Notes under the pieces: generated by a model | Databases searched by the model: none | What the model saw: the letters and a program-made list of their open reading frames with translations, nothing else | What the model was told of the DNA's origin: nothing | Assembly: GCF_019061145.1 (NCBI RefSeq) | Contig: NZ_JAHQZS010000003.1 | Span: forward strand, 1-64,000 | Origin: Anianabacter salinae | GTDB lineage: Bacteria > Pseudomonadota > Alphaproteobacteria > Rhodobacterales > Rhodobacteraceae | DNA length: 64,000 nucleotides | Reading direction: 5' to 3' | In this document: in pieces, positions 34,266-41,845 of the stretch | How the letters are laid out: every line of letters begins with the position of its first letter | How positions within the stretch are numbered: position 1 is the first letter of the stretch | Position numbers and translations under genes: made by a program

Positions 34266-35336
34266 ATCCAACGTTTGGAACCCTCGGTTTCTTGCGGCGA
34301 TGATGCGGTCGGGGTCCGCGGTCCATCGGAATGGTTTTGCTTCGGTCGTGTTGTGCTCCTTGATGAAGCGGTTGATGGCGGCCTGGAGGTCGACCAGGGA
34401 ATGGAACACTCCGCGCTGCAGACGGCGCCGGGTCAGCTTGGCAAAGAAGCCCTCGACGGCGTTCAGCCAGGAACAGCTGGTGGGCACGAAGTGGAATGTC
34501 CATCGCGGATGCCGCTCCAGCCATGCGCGGACCTTGGCGTGCTTGTGGGCCGCATAGTTGTCAAGGATCACGTGGACTTCCTTGCCGGTCGGCACGCTGC
34601 ACTCGATCTCGTTGAGGAAGCGGATGAACTCCTGATGGCGGTGGCGCTGCATGTTCTTGCCGATCACGGTGCCGTCGAGGACGTTCAACGCGGCGAACAA
34701 CGTGGTGGTGCCGTTGCGCTTGTAGTCATGCGTCATGGTTCCGGCCCGGCCCTTCTTCATCGGCAGGCCGGGTTGTGTTCGATCCAGCGCCTGAATCTGC
34801 GACTTTTCATCGACCGAGAGCACCACCGCATGCGCGGGCGGATCGACATAGAGCCCCACCACGTCGGTCAGCTTGTCCACGAACTTCGGATCGTTCGAGA
34901 GCTTGAACGCACGCCAGCGATGCGGGCTCAGCCCATGTGCCTTCCAGATCCCGCGCACCGTCGATGGCGCAACGCCACTGAGCGTAGCCATCGCCCGCAG
35001 CGTCCAGTGTGTGGCCTCGTGCGGCGGCGGCTCCTGGGTCAGGCGCACGATCTCGGCCACCTTGTTGGTCGGCGTCGGCGGAATGCCGGGCAGCCGGGTC
35101 TTCTCCCGCAGAAGGCCATCGACGCCTTCCTCCATGAACCGCTCCTGCCAGCGCCAGACACAGGTCTTGGACTTGCCCGTCGCCGCCATGATCGCGGCGG
35201 TGCCGAGCCCGTCATCGCTCAGCAGAATGATCCGGGCCCGCCAGACATGTTTCTGGGGACGGTTGCCATCCGCGACGATCGCTTCCAATCGCTGACGGTC
35301 GCTGGACGAGACACTGAAACTGACACCGGTGCGCAT
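34254..35336 (-). CDS. IS630-family transposase
   Basis: About 360 aa from the ATG at 35336 (MRTGVSFSVSSSDRQRLEAI). The N-terminal winged-helix pair (TAAIMAATGKSKTCVWRWQE, THWTLRAMATLSGVAPSTVR) is followed by the DDE catalytic domain with D (VLSVDEKSQIQALD), D (VHVILDNYAAHKH) and E (SWLNAVEGFFAKLTRR). The stop codon TAG uses the TA target base pair, so it ends exactly at the element border. It appears intact and potentially active. Confidence 0.9.
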   Translation of the reverse strand: MRTGVSFSVSSSDRQRLEAIVADGNRPQKHVWRARIILLSDDGLGTAAIMAATGKSKTCVWRWQERFMEEGVDGLLREKTRLPGIPPTPTNKVAEIVRLTQEPPPHEATHWTLRAMATLSGVAPSTVRGIWKAHGLSPHRWRAFKLSNDPKFVDKLTDVVGLYVDPPAHAVVLSVDEKSQIQALDRTQPGLPMKKGRAGTMTHDYKRNGTTTLFAALNVLDGTVIGKNMQRHRHQEFIRFLNEIECSVPTGKEVHVILDNYAAHKHAKVRAWLERHPRWTFHFVPTSCSWLNAVEGFFAKLTRRRLQRGVFHSLVDLQAAINRFIKEHNTTEAKPFRWTADPDRIIAARNRGFQTLDSIH

Positions 35337-35406
35337 GTCCGCAGACTCGCACGCACGCCCAACCATGGGAATCCTAAAACGGACTCTTCCGTCTCGCTCA
35401 GACCAC
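34257..35406 (-). mobile_element. IS630-family insertion sequence, about 1150 bp
   Basis: The element is flanked by TA at 34255-34256 and 35407-35408, the target duplication of IS630/Tc1-type elements. The very ends are GTGG on the left and CCAC on the right. The TA on the right belongs to the end of the neighbouring IS5 element (CTAGACACCC), so the IS630 jumped into the outer tip of the IS5 inverted repeat. Confidence 0.85.
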
Positions 35407-35408
35407 TA

Positions 35409-36689
35409 GACACCCGCAAGAACCTACCAGATTTCTGTCCGCTGGCGTCGGGATGGCATGAGGCGGCGCCTTGCAGCCTGGATTTAGGCGATCAGGTCCC
35501 GGCTTTGCCGACATTGGAGGTCTGTGGACGGACTCATCCCATGGCGGCTCGGCGTTCATGGAAGACGAGGCGGTCGAAGTTGTAGGCGAGATTGGCGAGG
35601 GTCAGTTTCGCCTCGGCTCGGGCCAGTCCGATGGTGCGGATGAACAGGCCGAAGCGATTTTTCTGATGAGCGAAGACATGCTCGACGCGGGCACGGATCG
35701 AAGATTTCCTGAAGTTGGCGGCACGGGTGCGCTCCGGCATCGGCTTTCCGTGCGGCTTGCGGCGGTGGATGCTGCTGATGAAGCCGTTTTTCGACAGCCA
35801 TGTCTCGTTGCTTTGTGAGCGATAGGCGCTGTCGGCCCAGACTTCCATCGACGTGTTCTCATCGGACAAAAGCTGTCGCAGCATGCGCCCGTCCGGGGCC
35901 GCCGCCGATGTCACCGCGCTCTCGCGGATGAACCCGAACCGCCGGTCGATGCTGATGTGGGATTTGTAGCCAAAGACAGGCAGCGCGATCTGCGGCAAGG
36001 GCTTGCCATCCGGGCGATACCGGATCTTGCCGCCGATTTTCAGGGTCCAGCGCGCGTTCGTATCCTTCTGGGCGGCCTTGTCCGGCGCGTCCGGCCAGAT
36101 CTCGGCGGCGGTCTTGCCGGCCTTGATCGCGGCCTTCTCGGGATCGGTGTTGCGCTGCTTCGGCGCCGGGACCAGCGACGCATCCACGATCTGCCCCGAC
36201 ATCGGGATGTATCCCTTCTTGTGAAGTTGCCAGTCGAACGCCTTCATCACCCGCTTGAGCGTTCCGGTCTCGGTCAGCCGGTTGCGAAAGTGCCGGATCG
36301 TGTTCTCGTCAGGGGTTGGCGCGCCCAGGTCAAAGCCCAGGAACCGCATCCACGACAGCCGGTCCCGGATCATGAATTCCATCCTGGCGTCGCTCAGATT
36401 GTGCTGGGCCTGCAGGATCAGCGCCTTGAACATCGACACCGGATCGAACGGCGGGCGGCCGCCTTTCGAGCCGTCGCCGTAGCCCAGACCCTCGACCAGC
36501 CAGCCGCGGAAATGCTCGAAATCCACCGTCGCATGCAGAACCTCGAGCGGATCGCCATGCCTGGACAAAGCCTCAAGCTGTTCCGTCAGACCGAAGAAAC
36601 TCCGTTGATCCATACACCCGCTCCTCATCCATGCCTGTGGAGCGAGTGAATCACGATACGACCGATCCCGCTAGGTTGTTGCGGGTGTC
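35409..36689 (-). mobile_element. IS5-family insertion sequence, complete, about 1281 bp
   Basis: The inverted repeats GACACCCGCAAGAACCTA (35409-35426) and, reverse-complemented, GACACCCGCAACAACCTA (36689-36672) match at 17 of 18 positions. It encodes one transposase (35534-36628). The repeats may extend 3 bases outward (CTA/CTG). No target duplication is apparent; the left flank was changed by the IS630. The right 624 bp is the copy that recurs at the left island end. Confidence 0.85.
35534..36628 (-). CDS. IS5-family transposase (full length)
   Basis: 364 aa counted from 36628; MDQRSFFGLTEQLEALSRHG from the ATG at 36613 may be the true start. DDE transposase with the first Asp in SGQIVDASLVPAPKQRN, the second in MEVWADSAYRSQSNE and the Glu in the C-terminal RARVEHVFAHQKNRFGL, the Y-x2-R-x3-E-like region of IS4/IS5 enzymes. 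All three acids are present. A truncated twin is at 1649-2211. Confidence 0.9.
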   Translation of the reverse strand: MRSGCMDQRSFFGLTEQLEALSRHGDPLEVLHATVDFEHFRGWLVEGLGYGDGSKGGRPPFDPVSMFKALILQAQHNLSDARMEFMIRDRLSWMRFLGFDLGAPTPDENTIRHFRNRLTETGTLKRVMKAFDWQLHKKGYIPMSGQIVDASLVPAPKQRNTDPEKAAIKAGKTAAEIWPDAPDKAAQKDTNARWTLKIGGKIRYRPDGKPLPQIALPVFGYKSHISIDRRFGFIRESAVTSAAAPDGRMLRQLLSDENTSMEVWADSAYRSQSNETWLSKNGFISSIHRRKPHGKPMPERTRAANFRKSSIRARVEHVFAHQKNRFGLFIRTIGLARAEAKLTLANLAYNFDRLVFHERRAAMG

Positions 36690-36794
36690 CAGCTGAGAAC
36701 GGGCAAGACTATGACCCCACACCAGTAATTAACATTATTTGAATAGTGGTGCCCGGGGGCGGAATCGAACCACCGACACGAGGATTTTCAATCC
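36066..36794. repeat. 729-bp direct repeat, right copy
   Basis: The partner of 1649-2377. It spans the 5' half of the IS5 transposase gene, the IS5 right end, the short spacer and the 3' 48 bases of tRNA-Phe. Here the tRNA and the IS5 are both complete, so this copy is the parental arrangement. Confidence 0.9.
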
Positions 36795-36821
36795 ACTGCT
36801 CTACCCCTGAGCTACCCGGGC
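36747..36821 (-). tRNA. tRNA-Phe (anticodon GAA)
   Basis: On the minus strand the gene starts GCCCGGGTAGCTCAG and ends CCCGGGCACCA with encoded CCA. The anticodon arm GGATT-GAA-AATCC gives GAA, and the T-arm contains GGTTCGATTCC. All four stems pair. Its 3' end served as the attachment site for the island to the left. The integration kept the gene intact. Confidence 0.97.
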
Positions 36822-36901
36822 ACGGGCGAGCGGGGACCGCTCGGGTTGGGGTGGTTTAGTGCTGGTCCGCAGCGGTGTCCAGAGGGGTTTTGCGGGTTTT
36901 T

Positions 36902-37099
36902 CTAGTGGTGGATGCGGGGGCCGTTCGTGTCCGTATCTTCGCCGTCGTCATCCAAGTCTCCGTCGCTACCCCCGTCCTCGGCCGGGATCGCGTAGGCGCC
37001 TGTCACCCAGCGCCCAAGGTCCACGTCGGCGCAGCGGCGCGAGCAGAACGGGCGGTAGTCGGCATGGGTTTCGCGTTTGCAGATCGGGCAGCGGGTCAT
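36902..37099 (-). CDS. yacG: YacG, DNA gyrase inhibitor (zinc-binding)
   Basis: 65 aa with the four-cysteine zinc finger CPICKRETH...FCSRRCADVDLGRW, then an acidic tail (DGGSDGDLDDDGEDTD). YacG binds GyrB and restrains supercoiling. It overlaps the RNase E/G stop by one base, so it is the last gene of the infA-maf-rng-yacG group, next to tRNA-Phe, a common Rhodobacterales order. Confidence 0.92.
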   Translation of the reverse strand: MTRCPICKRETHADYRPFCSRRCADVDLGRWVTGAYAIPAEDGGSDGDLDDDGEDTDTNGPRIHH

Positions 37100-38130
37100 C
37101 AGGCCTCCGTCAGCGGGCAGCGTTCGCGTTTCCTTTGCACTTCGATGTGGCCCATGGTCGTCCAGCCGACAAGGCTTGTCTCGACGCTGTCGCGGCGGAA
37201 GGCCGCCGTCAGGGCCTGGTCGATCTGTTTGCGCTGCGCCTTGGGTGCGGGGGCCATGTCGATCACGATCTGGCCGCCAAGGCCGCGGCAGCGCAACTGG
37301 CGCGGCAATTCGCGGGCGAGCGCAAGATTGGCCTTGAGCCCGCCTGCGGGCGAGGTGTCGGCGCCGGTGTTGACGTCCACCGCCACCAGCGCGCGCGTCG
37401 GCTCGATGTACAGGTGGCCGCCCTCGGGCAGAGGCGCCATCGGCGCAAGGAAGCCGTCGATCGCATCGAGGACCCCGTGATCGGCAAAGCTGCCGCGCGC
37501 CTCGGCCAGAAGGTCCGGCTTGCCCCAGTCGCGCCAGGCCATCTCGTGTGGGTCGGGGCCGTCGAGCAGCAACTCTGCCGCGCTGCCCGCGCGGTCCGCC
37601 AGCACCGCCTCGGCGACGCTGCGCATCGTGGCCAGATCGCCCGCGACGGCGTCATCACCGGCCCCCTCGGCTTGCGAACGCAGGATCGTGCCCGCAGCGC
37701 TTCCGTCCATCGCGTCCTGCGCGATGTCCTTCAGGCGCAGGCGTTCCTCTTCGTCGCGGATGCGGCGCGAGATGTTGAGGCCGGGTGCATCCGGGGTGAC
37801 GATGGCGTAGCGGCTCTTGAACAACAGCTTGGAGGTCAAAGGCACGGCCTTGCCCGGCTCGGCATAACCCGACACCTGCACCAGAACGGCGTCGCCGGGC
37901 GCGAGGCCCTTGGCATCGCGCAGATAGCCGGTCGCGCCGCCCGGCAGCTTGACGATGAGTGCGCCGAGGCCCTTGAGCGGACGGTCTGCAATGCCGCGCA
38001 GGATCGTACCCGGCACCAGGACGCTTTCGTCCTTTGGCGTCACGATCAGGTCTTCGACGATCCCGTCCACGATCAGCGCAGCGGCAGGGCGCCCGCGCCA
38101 ATGGTCGAGCGCAACGATGGAACCCTTCAC
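37099..38130 (-). CDS. rng: ribonuclease E/G family protein (short form)
   Basis: 343 aa from a GTG at 38130 that overlaps the maf stop. An endoribonuclease for RNA processing and decay. The DNase I-like catalytic part shows the magnesium-binding aspartates in [15 protein letters not shown] and [10 protein letters not shown]. The N-terminal half ([40 protein letters not shown]) is an S1/RNase H-like region. It lacks the Zn-link CPxCxGxG and the long RNase E tail, so it is the short RNase G-like form usual in this order. Confidence 0.88.
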   Translation of the reverse strand: MKGSIVALDHWRGRPAAALIVDGIVEDLIVTPKDESVLVPGTILRGIADRPLKGLGALIVKLPGGATGYLRDAKGLAPGDAVLVQVSGYAEPGKAVPLTSKLLFKSRYAIVTPDAPGLNISRRIRDEEERLRLKDIAQDAMDGSAAGTILRSQAEGAGDDAVAGDLATMRSVAEAVLADRAGSAAELLLDGPDPHEMAWRDWGKPDLLAEARGSFADHGVLDAIDGFLAPMAPLPEGGHLYIEPTRALVAVDVNTGADTSPAGGLKANLALARELPRQLRCRGLGGQIVIDMAPAPKAQRKQIDQALTAAFRRDSVETSLVGWTTMGHIEVQRKRERCPLTEA

Positions 38131-38735
38131 AGGTGCTCTCCCGGTATGGTGATGCCTGCCGCGCGCAAGAGCTGCGCGGTTTCGTGAACGGGCAGGCCGA
38201 CGACGCCGGTATGGCTGCCTTGAATCCACGGGATGAAGGCGCCTGCGGGCCCCTGGATGGCATAGGCGCCCGCCTTTCCCTTCCAGTCGCCGGTGGCGAT
38301 GTAGGCGGCGATCTCGTCCTCGGACAGGACCTTCATCCGCACCGCTGTCACTACGTCGCGCTCGCGGAGGCCGCCAGTGTCGCGCACCGCCACGGCAGTG
38401 ACAACGCGGTGCCTGCGCCCCGACAGCAGCCGCAGGAACGCCGCAGCCTCGGTCTTGTCCGCTGGCTTGCCCATGATGCGGCGCCCCAGTGCGACGGTCG
38501 TGTCGGCGCACAGGATCACCTCGCCGGGGGCGGGCATCAGCGCCTCGGCCTTGCCGCGCGCGATGCGGCGGCAATAGTCGCGCGGAAGCTCGCCGCGCAG
38601 CGGCGTCTCGTCGATGTCGGGAGCGCGGATGTCATCCGGCACAAGTCCAAGCTGCAAGAGCAGCTCGCGCCTGCGCGGGCTGCCAGAGCCCAGCACAAGC
38701 CGCTTGGGCGCGCGGCTCTGCGCGTCCGGGGCCAA
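38127..38735 (-). CDS. maf: Maf-family nucleotide pyrophosphatase
   Basis: 202 aa. The N-terminal [14 protein letters not shown] binds the nucleotide phosphate. The catalytic [18 protein letters not shown] and the [20 protein letters not shown] helix are typical. Maf proteins hydrolyse non-canonical or dTTP/UTP-type nucleotides, and act as housecleaning enzymes linked to division arrest. It is 4 bases from infA and overlaps RNase E/G by GTGA, so it is part of one transcription unit. Confidence 0.93.
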   Translation of the reverse strand: MAPDAQSRAPKRLVLGSGSPRRRELLLQLGLVPDDIRAPDIDETPLRGELPRDYCRRIARGKAEALMPAPGEVILCADTTVALGRRIMGKPADKTEAAAFLRLLSGRRHRVVTAVAVRDTGGLRERDVVTAVRMKVLSEDEIAAYIATGDWKGKAGAYAIQGPAGAFIPWIQGSHTGVVGLPVHETAQLLRAAGITIPGEHL

Positions 38736-38739
38736 CGCC

Positions 38740-38958
38740 TTACTTGAAGCGATAGTTGATCCGACCTTTGGTCAGATCGTAGGGGGTCATTTCCACCTGA
38801 ACCTTGTCGCCAGCCAGAACACGGATGCGGTTCTTTCGCATCTTGCCTGCCGTGTGCGCGATGATCTCATGGCCGTTTTCAAGCTCGACCCGGAATGTCG
38901 CGTTCGGCAGGAGTTCCTTCACGACGCCGGGAAATTCGAGCATTTCTTCCTTGGCCAT
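38740..38958 (-). CDS. infA: translation initiation factor IF-1
   Basis: 72 aa from [20 protein letters not shown]; an upstream in-frame ATG at 38964 is less typical. It is a single S1/OB-fold domain with [40 protein letters not shown] and [11 protein letters not shown], very close to all bacterial IF-1. It binds the ribosomal A site during initiation. Confidence 0.97.
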   Translation of the reverse strand: MAKEEMLEFPGVVKELLPNATFRVELENGHEIIAHTAGKMRKNRIRVLAGDKVQVEMTPYDLTKGRINYRFK

Positions 38959-39035
38959 GGTCACTCCGTTGTTGCACGCCCCGGCACGCTGGCCGGGATG
39001 CGCTTAAATGGTCCTATCTGCCATGGTTTTCAAGG

Positions 39036-39920
39036 CTATTCGCGCGTCAGGGCGACAGTTTTGACAGGGGACAGGCGCGCGGCCTGTTCGGGCCAGTGCG
39101 TCATGTTCAGAACCTGACCATCCGCGCGCACCTGCCTGACCGCGTGATCGGACAGGTCTGCATAGGTCCAGCCCGGCGTGTTCAGCGTGCCTTCGGCAAG
39201 GATTCCGGTGTCGGGAAACCAGCGGTCGGGCGGGCCGAAGATCGCGGCGGCGCCGACATTTTCGTCGACGGCGGGGCACCAGGGCGCGGCCCCGACGGTG
39301 GGCGACTGGATCACGACGCATTGCCCCTCGAGCGCGCGGGCCTGCGACGAGACACGCACGCGGGTGAATCCGGCCAGCGTGTCGGTGCAGGACGGCACCA
39401 GCAGGATCTCCACGCCCGCCTCGATCAGCGCGCGGGCCAGAAGCGGGAACTCGCTGTCGTAGCAGATCAGCACTCCGATCCGGCCCAGTGCGGTGTCGAA
39501 CACGGTCAGTGGCCCGCCCGGCGAGATACCCCACACTTCACGCTCGAACCGGGTCATGATCTGCTTGTCCTGATGTGCCGATCCGTCAGGTGTGAACAGG
39601 CGCGCGCGGTTGACAAAGGTGTCGCCCTCCCGCACCGGGGCGCTGGCGGCCAGGATCACCGCACCATGCATCCGCGCCAACCGGGCGTGCAGCGCGTCAA
39701 TCTTCGACAGCATCCCTGCGACCAGGTCCAGCGACGCGGCGAGATCGCCCGCGATGTCCGTCCCGCCCAGCGAGGCCAGTTCCATCGCGCCGTATTCGGG
39801 AAAGACCAGCAGGTCCGCGCCCTGTTCCGCGGCCCTAGCCACCCAGGCCGTGATCTTTGCCTCGTAGGACGACCAGTCGTCGTGCCAGTCGAGAGGGTAG
39901 GCGGCAGCGGCAACGCGCAT
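39036..39920 (-). CDS. carbon-nitrogen hydrolase (nitrilase superfamily)
   Basis: 294 aa. The Glu-Lys-Cys triad is visible as E in LVFPEYGAMEL, K in HQDKQIMTRFE and C in GVLICYDSEFPLLARAL. The start (ATG at 39920) overlaps the GNAT stop by one base. The substrate is not predictable; omega-amidase, carbamoylase or nitrilase types are all possible. It is the third of three genes inserted between infA and the phosphatase in the otherwise conserved core order. Confidence 0.88.
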   Translation of the reverse strand: MRVAAAAYPLDWHDDWSSYEAKITAWVARAAEQGADLLVFPEYGAMELASLGGTDIAGDLAASLDLVAGMLSKIDALHARLARMHGAVILAASAPVREGDTFVNRARLFTPDGSAHQDKQIMTRFEREVWGISPGGPLTVFDTALGRIGVLICYDSEFPLLARALIEAGVEILLVPSCTDTLAGFTRVRVSSQARALEGQCVVIQSPTVGAAPWCPAVDENVGAAAIFGPPDRWFPDTGILAEGTLNTPGWTYADLSDHAVRQVRADGQVLNMTHWPEQAARLSPVKTVALTRE

Positions 39921-40507
39921 CACAGCGGCCTCGCCCAGAACTGCAGCGGTTTCTTCGTCTCCTGCGTCTCGCCGTGGTCGCGCCAGCCGAAACGGGCCAC
40001 AACGCCGTCCAGTGGCGCATAACCGCGCTTGCGCCAGAACGCATCAAGCGGAACATAGTTCGCGGGCCGGTCCGGGTGATCGTCCGGCCGGATCACGGCG
40101 CAGAAGGCGCAATGCTGGAACCCAAGGCGCCGCGCATGATCCTCGCGCCGGTCGAAGAACGCATGTCCCGCGCCCTGTCCCCGGTAGGCGCGCAGCAGCA
40201 CGCTTTCGGCGCAGTAGAACACCTGCGACAGGTGATAGCCCGTGCCGCCGAAGGCAGCGGCAAAGTCCTCCTCGTGGTCCTCCATCGGCGTGCCGGTCGC
40301 GGCACCGACAAGGCGGTTCCCGTCGAAGGCGCCGACGACAATCGCACCCGCGCTGTCACGGTAGCTGGCCAGATAGCGCCGCTCGTAATCCGGATCGCCC
40401 TCGTACAGATAGGGCCAGTCGGCGAACACAGTGATCCGCAGGTCGGCCAGCGCGTCGATCACGGGATCGATGGCCGCCCCCGTCAGCGTCTCGAAGCGCA
40501 GCGTCAT
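39920..40507 (-). CDS. GNAT-family N-acetyltransferase
   Basis: 195 aa. The acetyl-CoA-binding motif A is visible as SVLLRAYRGQGAGHAFFDRR, after the strand IVVGAFDGNRLVGAATGTPM. The C-terminal DAFWRKRGYAPLDGVVARF matches the final GNAT strands. Substrate unknown. It overlaps both neighbours by a few bases, so it is co-translated with the nitrilase-like and NTF2-like genes. Confidence 0.85.
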   Translation of the reverse strand: MTLRFETLTGAAIDPVIDALADLRITVFADWPYLYEGDPDYERRYLASYRDSAGAIVVGAFDGNRLVGAATGTPMEDHEEDFAAAFGGTGYHLSQVFYCAESVLLRAYRGQGAGHAFFDRREDHARRLGFQHCAFCAVIRPDDHPDRPANYVPLDAFWRKRGYAPLDGVVARFGWRDHGETQETKKPLQFWARPL

Positions 40508-40899
40508 GAAACCTGCCGGGTCCAGTCCGCAAGGTTGTAATAGGTCGTTACCCGCGTGATCAGCCCGTCCTTCAGCGAAAAGAACGACCCCGCTGGCAGG
40601 CGATAGGTCTGGCCCTTCGCCTCGGGCAGCCCCTCGTCAGTTTCGAGGTAGGTGCCGTTCACGACAAATTCCGCCGCGCCGCGCGTGCCGCCCTCTGCCG
40701 AGAAGATCACGATGTCGGTCAGCTCTTCGCGGTAGCAGCGCGCCATGTGATCGCAGAAGGCGCGGAACAGCTCTTTGCCGTGGCGCACCTGTCCTTCGTT
40801 GACGTGATGGGCCACGTCATCGGACAGCAGCGCCAGCATCCTGTCGGTGTCGGCGGTGTTGAAGGCGTCGAAGTAGCGGCGGATGGTGTCTTCGCTCAT
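40504..40899 (-). CDS. SnoaL-like / NTF2-fold isomerase-type protein
   Basis: 131 aa. The pattern is that of ketosteroid-isomerase-related small proteins: RRYFDAFNTADTDRMLALLS, DDVAHHVNEGQVRHGKELFR, then a sheet with AEFVVNGTYLETDEG and a closing FSLKDGLITRVTTYYNLADW. The acidic and histidine residues lining the pocket suggest ligand binding or isomerase activity; the substrate is unknown. It overlaps its neighbours by 4 bases on each side. Confidence 0.8.
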   Translation of the reverse strand: MSEDTIRRYFDAFNTADTDRMLALLSDDVAHHVNEGQVRHGKELFRAFCDHMARCYREELTDIVIFSAEGGTRGAAEFVVNGTYLETDEGLPEAKGQTYRLPAGSFFSLKDGLITRVTTYYNLADWTRQVS

Positions 40900-41369
40900 G
40901 TCTGGTCCTCTGTCGGTGGGCCGAACCGGTCCAGCATTCTGCCCCGGATCATGTCGCGCGTCTTGCGGTAGGCGTCCAGCTTGTCCTCACGCTTTTCGCC
41001 AAGGCCGGTGGGATCGAGGATCGGCCAGTATTCCACCTCAAGCGAATAGAAGCGCGTCAGTTCCAGGGCTTGCCGCTGGGCAGCGGGAGACAGCGCGACG
41101 ATCAGATCGAACGACGACAGATCGTCGCCCCATTCCTGCATTTCCTCGAAGCTGCGCGAGCGGTGGCGATCCAGCTCGATCCCGACCTCGTGGCACACCG
41201 CCACCGCAAAGCCGTCGATGTCGCGGTGGCTGTAGACGCCCGCCGACTGCACATAGGTCGCCTGACCGTAGAACTGTTTCATCATCCCCTCGGCCATGGG
41301 CGAGCGCACCGAGTTGTGGTCGCAGCAGAACAGCACCGATTGGGGTTTGCCTGCGACCACCTTTGTCAC
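40896..41369 (-). CDS. low-molecular-weight protein-tyrosine-phosphatase / arsenate-reductase-like
   Basis: 157 aa from a GTG at 41369 that overlaps the UPF0262 stop. The P-loop C-x5-R is VLFCCDHNSVRSPMAEG and the general-acid Asp is in YWPILDPTGLG. In Rhodobacterales this gene regularly follows UPF0262 and precedes infA. It acts on phosphotyrosine in proteins; ArsC-type arsenate reduction is a less likely alternative. Confidence 0.88.
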   Translation of the reverse strand: MTKVVAGKPQSVLFCCDHNSVRSPMAEGMMKQFYGQATYVQSAGVYSHRDIDGFAVAVCHEVGIELDRHRSRSFEEMQEWGDDLSSFDLIVALSPAAQRQALELTRFYSLEVEYWPILDPTGLGEKREDKLDAYRKTRDMIRGRMLDRFGPPTEDQT

Positions 41370-41845
41370 CCGCCCCAATGCAGGACACAGATCAGGGTGA
41401 ACAGGCGCCGCGCGGTGTCGATGTCGACCTCGGCCTTGCCCTCCAGCCGTTCCTGAAGGATGCGCGCGCCTTCGTTGTGGATGCCGCGCCGGGCCATGTC
41501 GATGGCCTCGATCTGGCTGGGCGGCAGCTTTTTCACGGCGTCGAAGTAGCTTTCGCAGATCTGGAAGTAGTCCTTGACCGCCTGTTTGAACGGGCCAAGC
41601 GACAGGTGAAACTGCGCCACGTCGGCGGCGGTCTCGGTCTTGACGTCGAACACTAGTCGCCGCTCGCGGATCGCGAGGCCAAGGTGATACGGCCCGTCCG
41701 GCGCATCGCGCCCGTCGCGTGCCGGGATGACAAAGCTGTTGTCCTCGAGCAGGTCGAACACGGCGACGCGCCGCTCTTGCTCGATCTCGGGCGTGGGCGG
41801 GGGCAGGTTGGCGTCGTCGACGTCGATGTGGCTGATGCGGGTCAC
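41366..41845 (-). CDS. UPF0262 family protein
   Basis: 159 aa from a GTG at 41845. Family features: VFDLLEDNSFVIP, GPYHLGLAIRERRLVFDVKT, HLSLGPFKQAVKDYFQICES and the terminal RRLFTLICVLHW. A conserved alphaproteobacterial protein of unknown function, always close to hisD. It overlaps hisD and the phosphatase gene by 4 bases each. Confidence 0.92.
   Translation of the reverse strand: MTRISHIDVDDANLPPPTPEIEQERRVAVFDLLEDNSFVIPARDGRDAPDGPYHLGLAIRERRLVFDVKTETAADVAQFHLSLGPFKQAVKDYFQICESYFDAVKKLPPSQIEAIDMARRGIHNEGARILQERLEGKAEVDIDTARRLFTLICVLHWGG

Larger units (their letters stand above)
2378..36794. mobile_element. genomic island integrated at tRNA-Phe(GAA), about 34.4 kb
   Basis: The island is bounded by the partial tRNA-Phe copy at 2330-2377 and the intact gene at 36747-36821. 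It holds two intact tyrosine integrases (13203, 31990), decayed integrase pieces (3242, 33744), a toxin-antitoxin pair, potassium uptake genes, a putative replicative element, a catabolic operon, stress genes and IS elements. No conjugation genes are visible, so it would need outside help to transfer. The embedding of both att copies in a 729-bp repeat suggests tandem accretion of related islands. Confidence 0.8.

Noticed and set aside
35409-36689. Target-site duplication of the IS5 element
   Set aside because: Flanks TTAAG/CTA on the left and CTGAG on the right do not match; the left border was altered by the IS630 insertion.
2378-36746. Integrative conjugative element with its own transfer genes
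   Set aside because: No relaxase of the Mob/Tra type, coupling protein or type IV secretion genes are present; only the uncertain Rep_trans-like protein could act as a nickase.
37099-38574. 491-aa version of the RNase E/G gene
   Set aside because: The extra N-terminal part is maf read in the wrong frame; the GTG at 38130 with GTGA overlap is the natural start.
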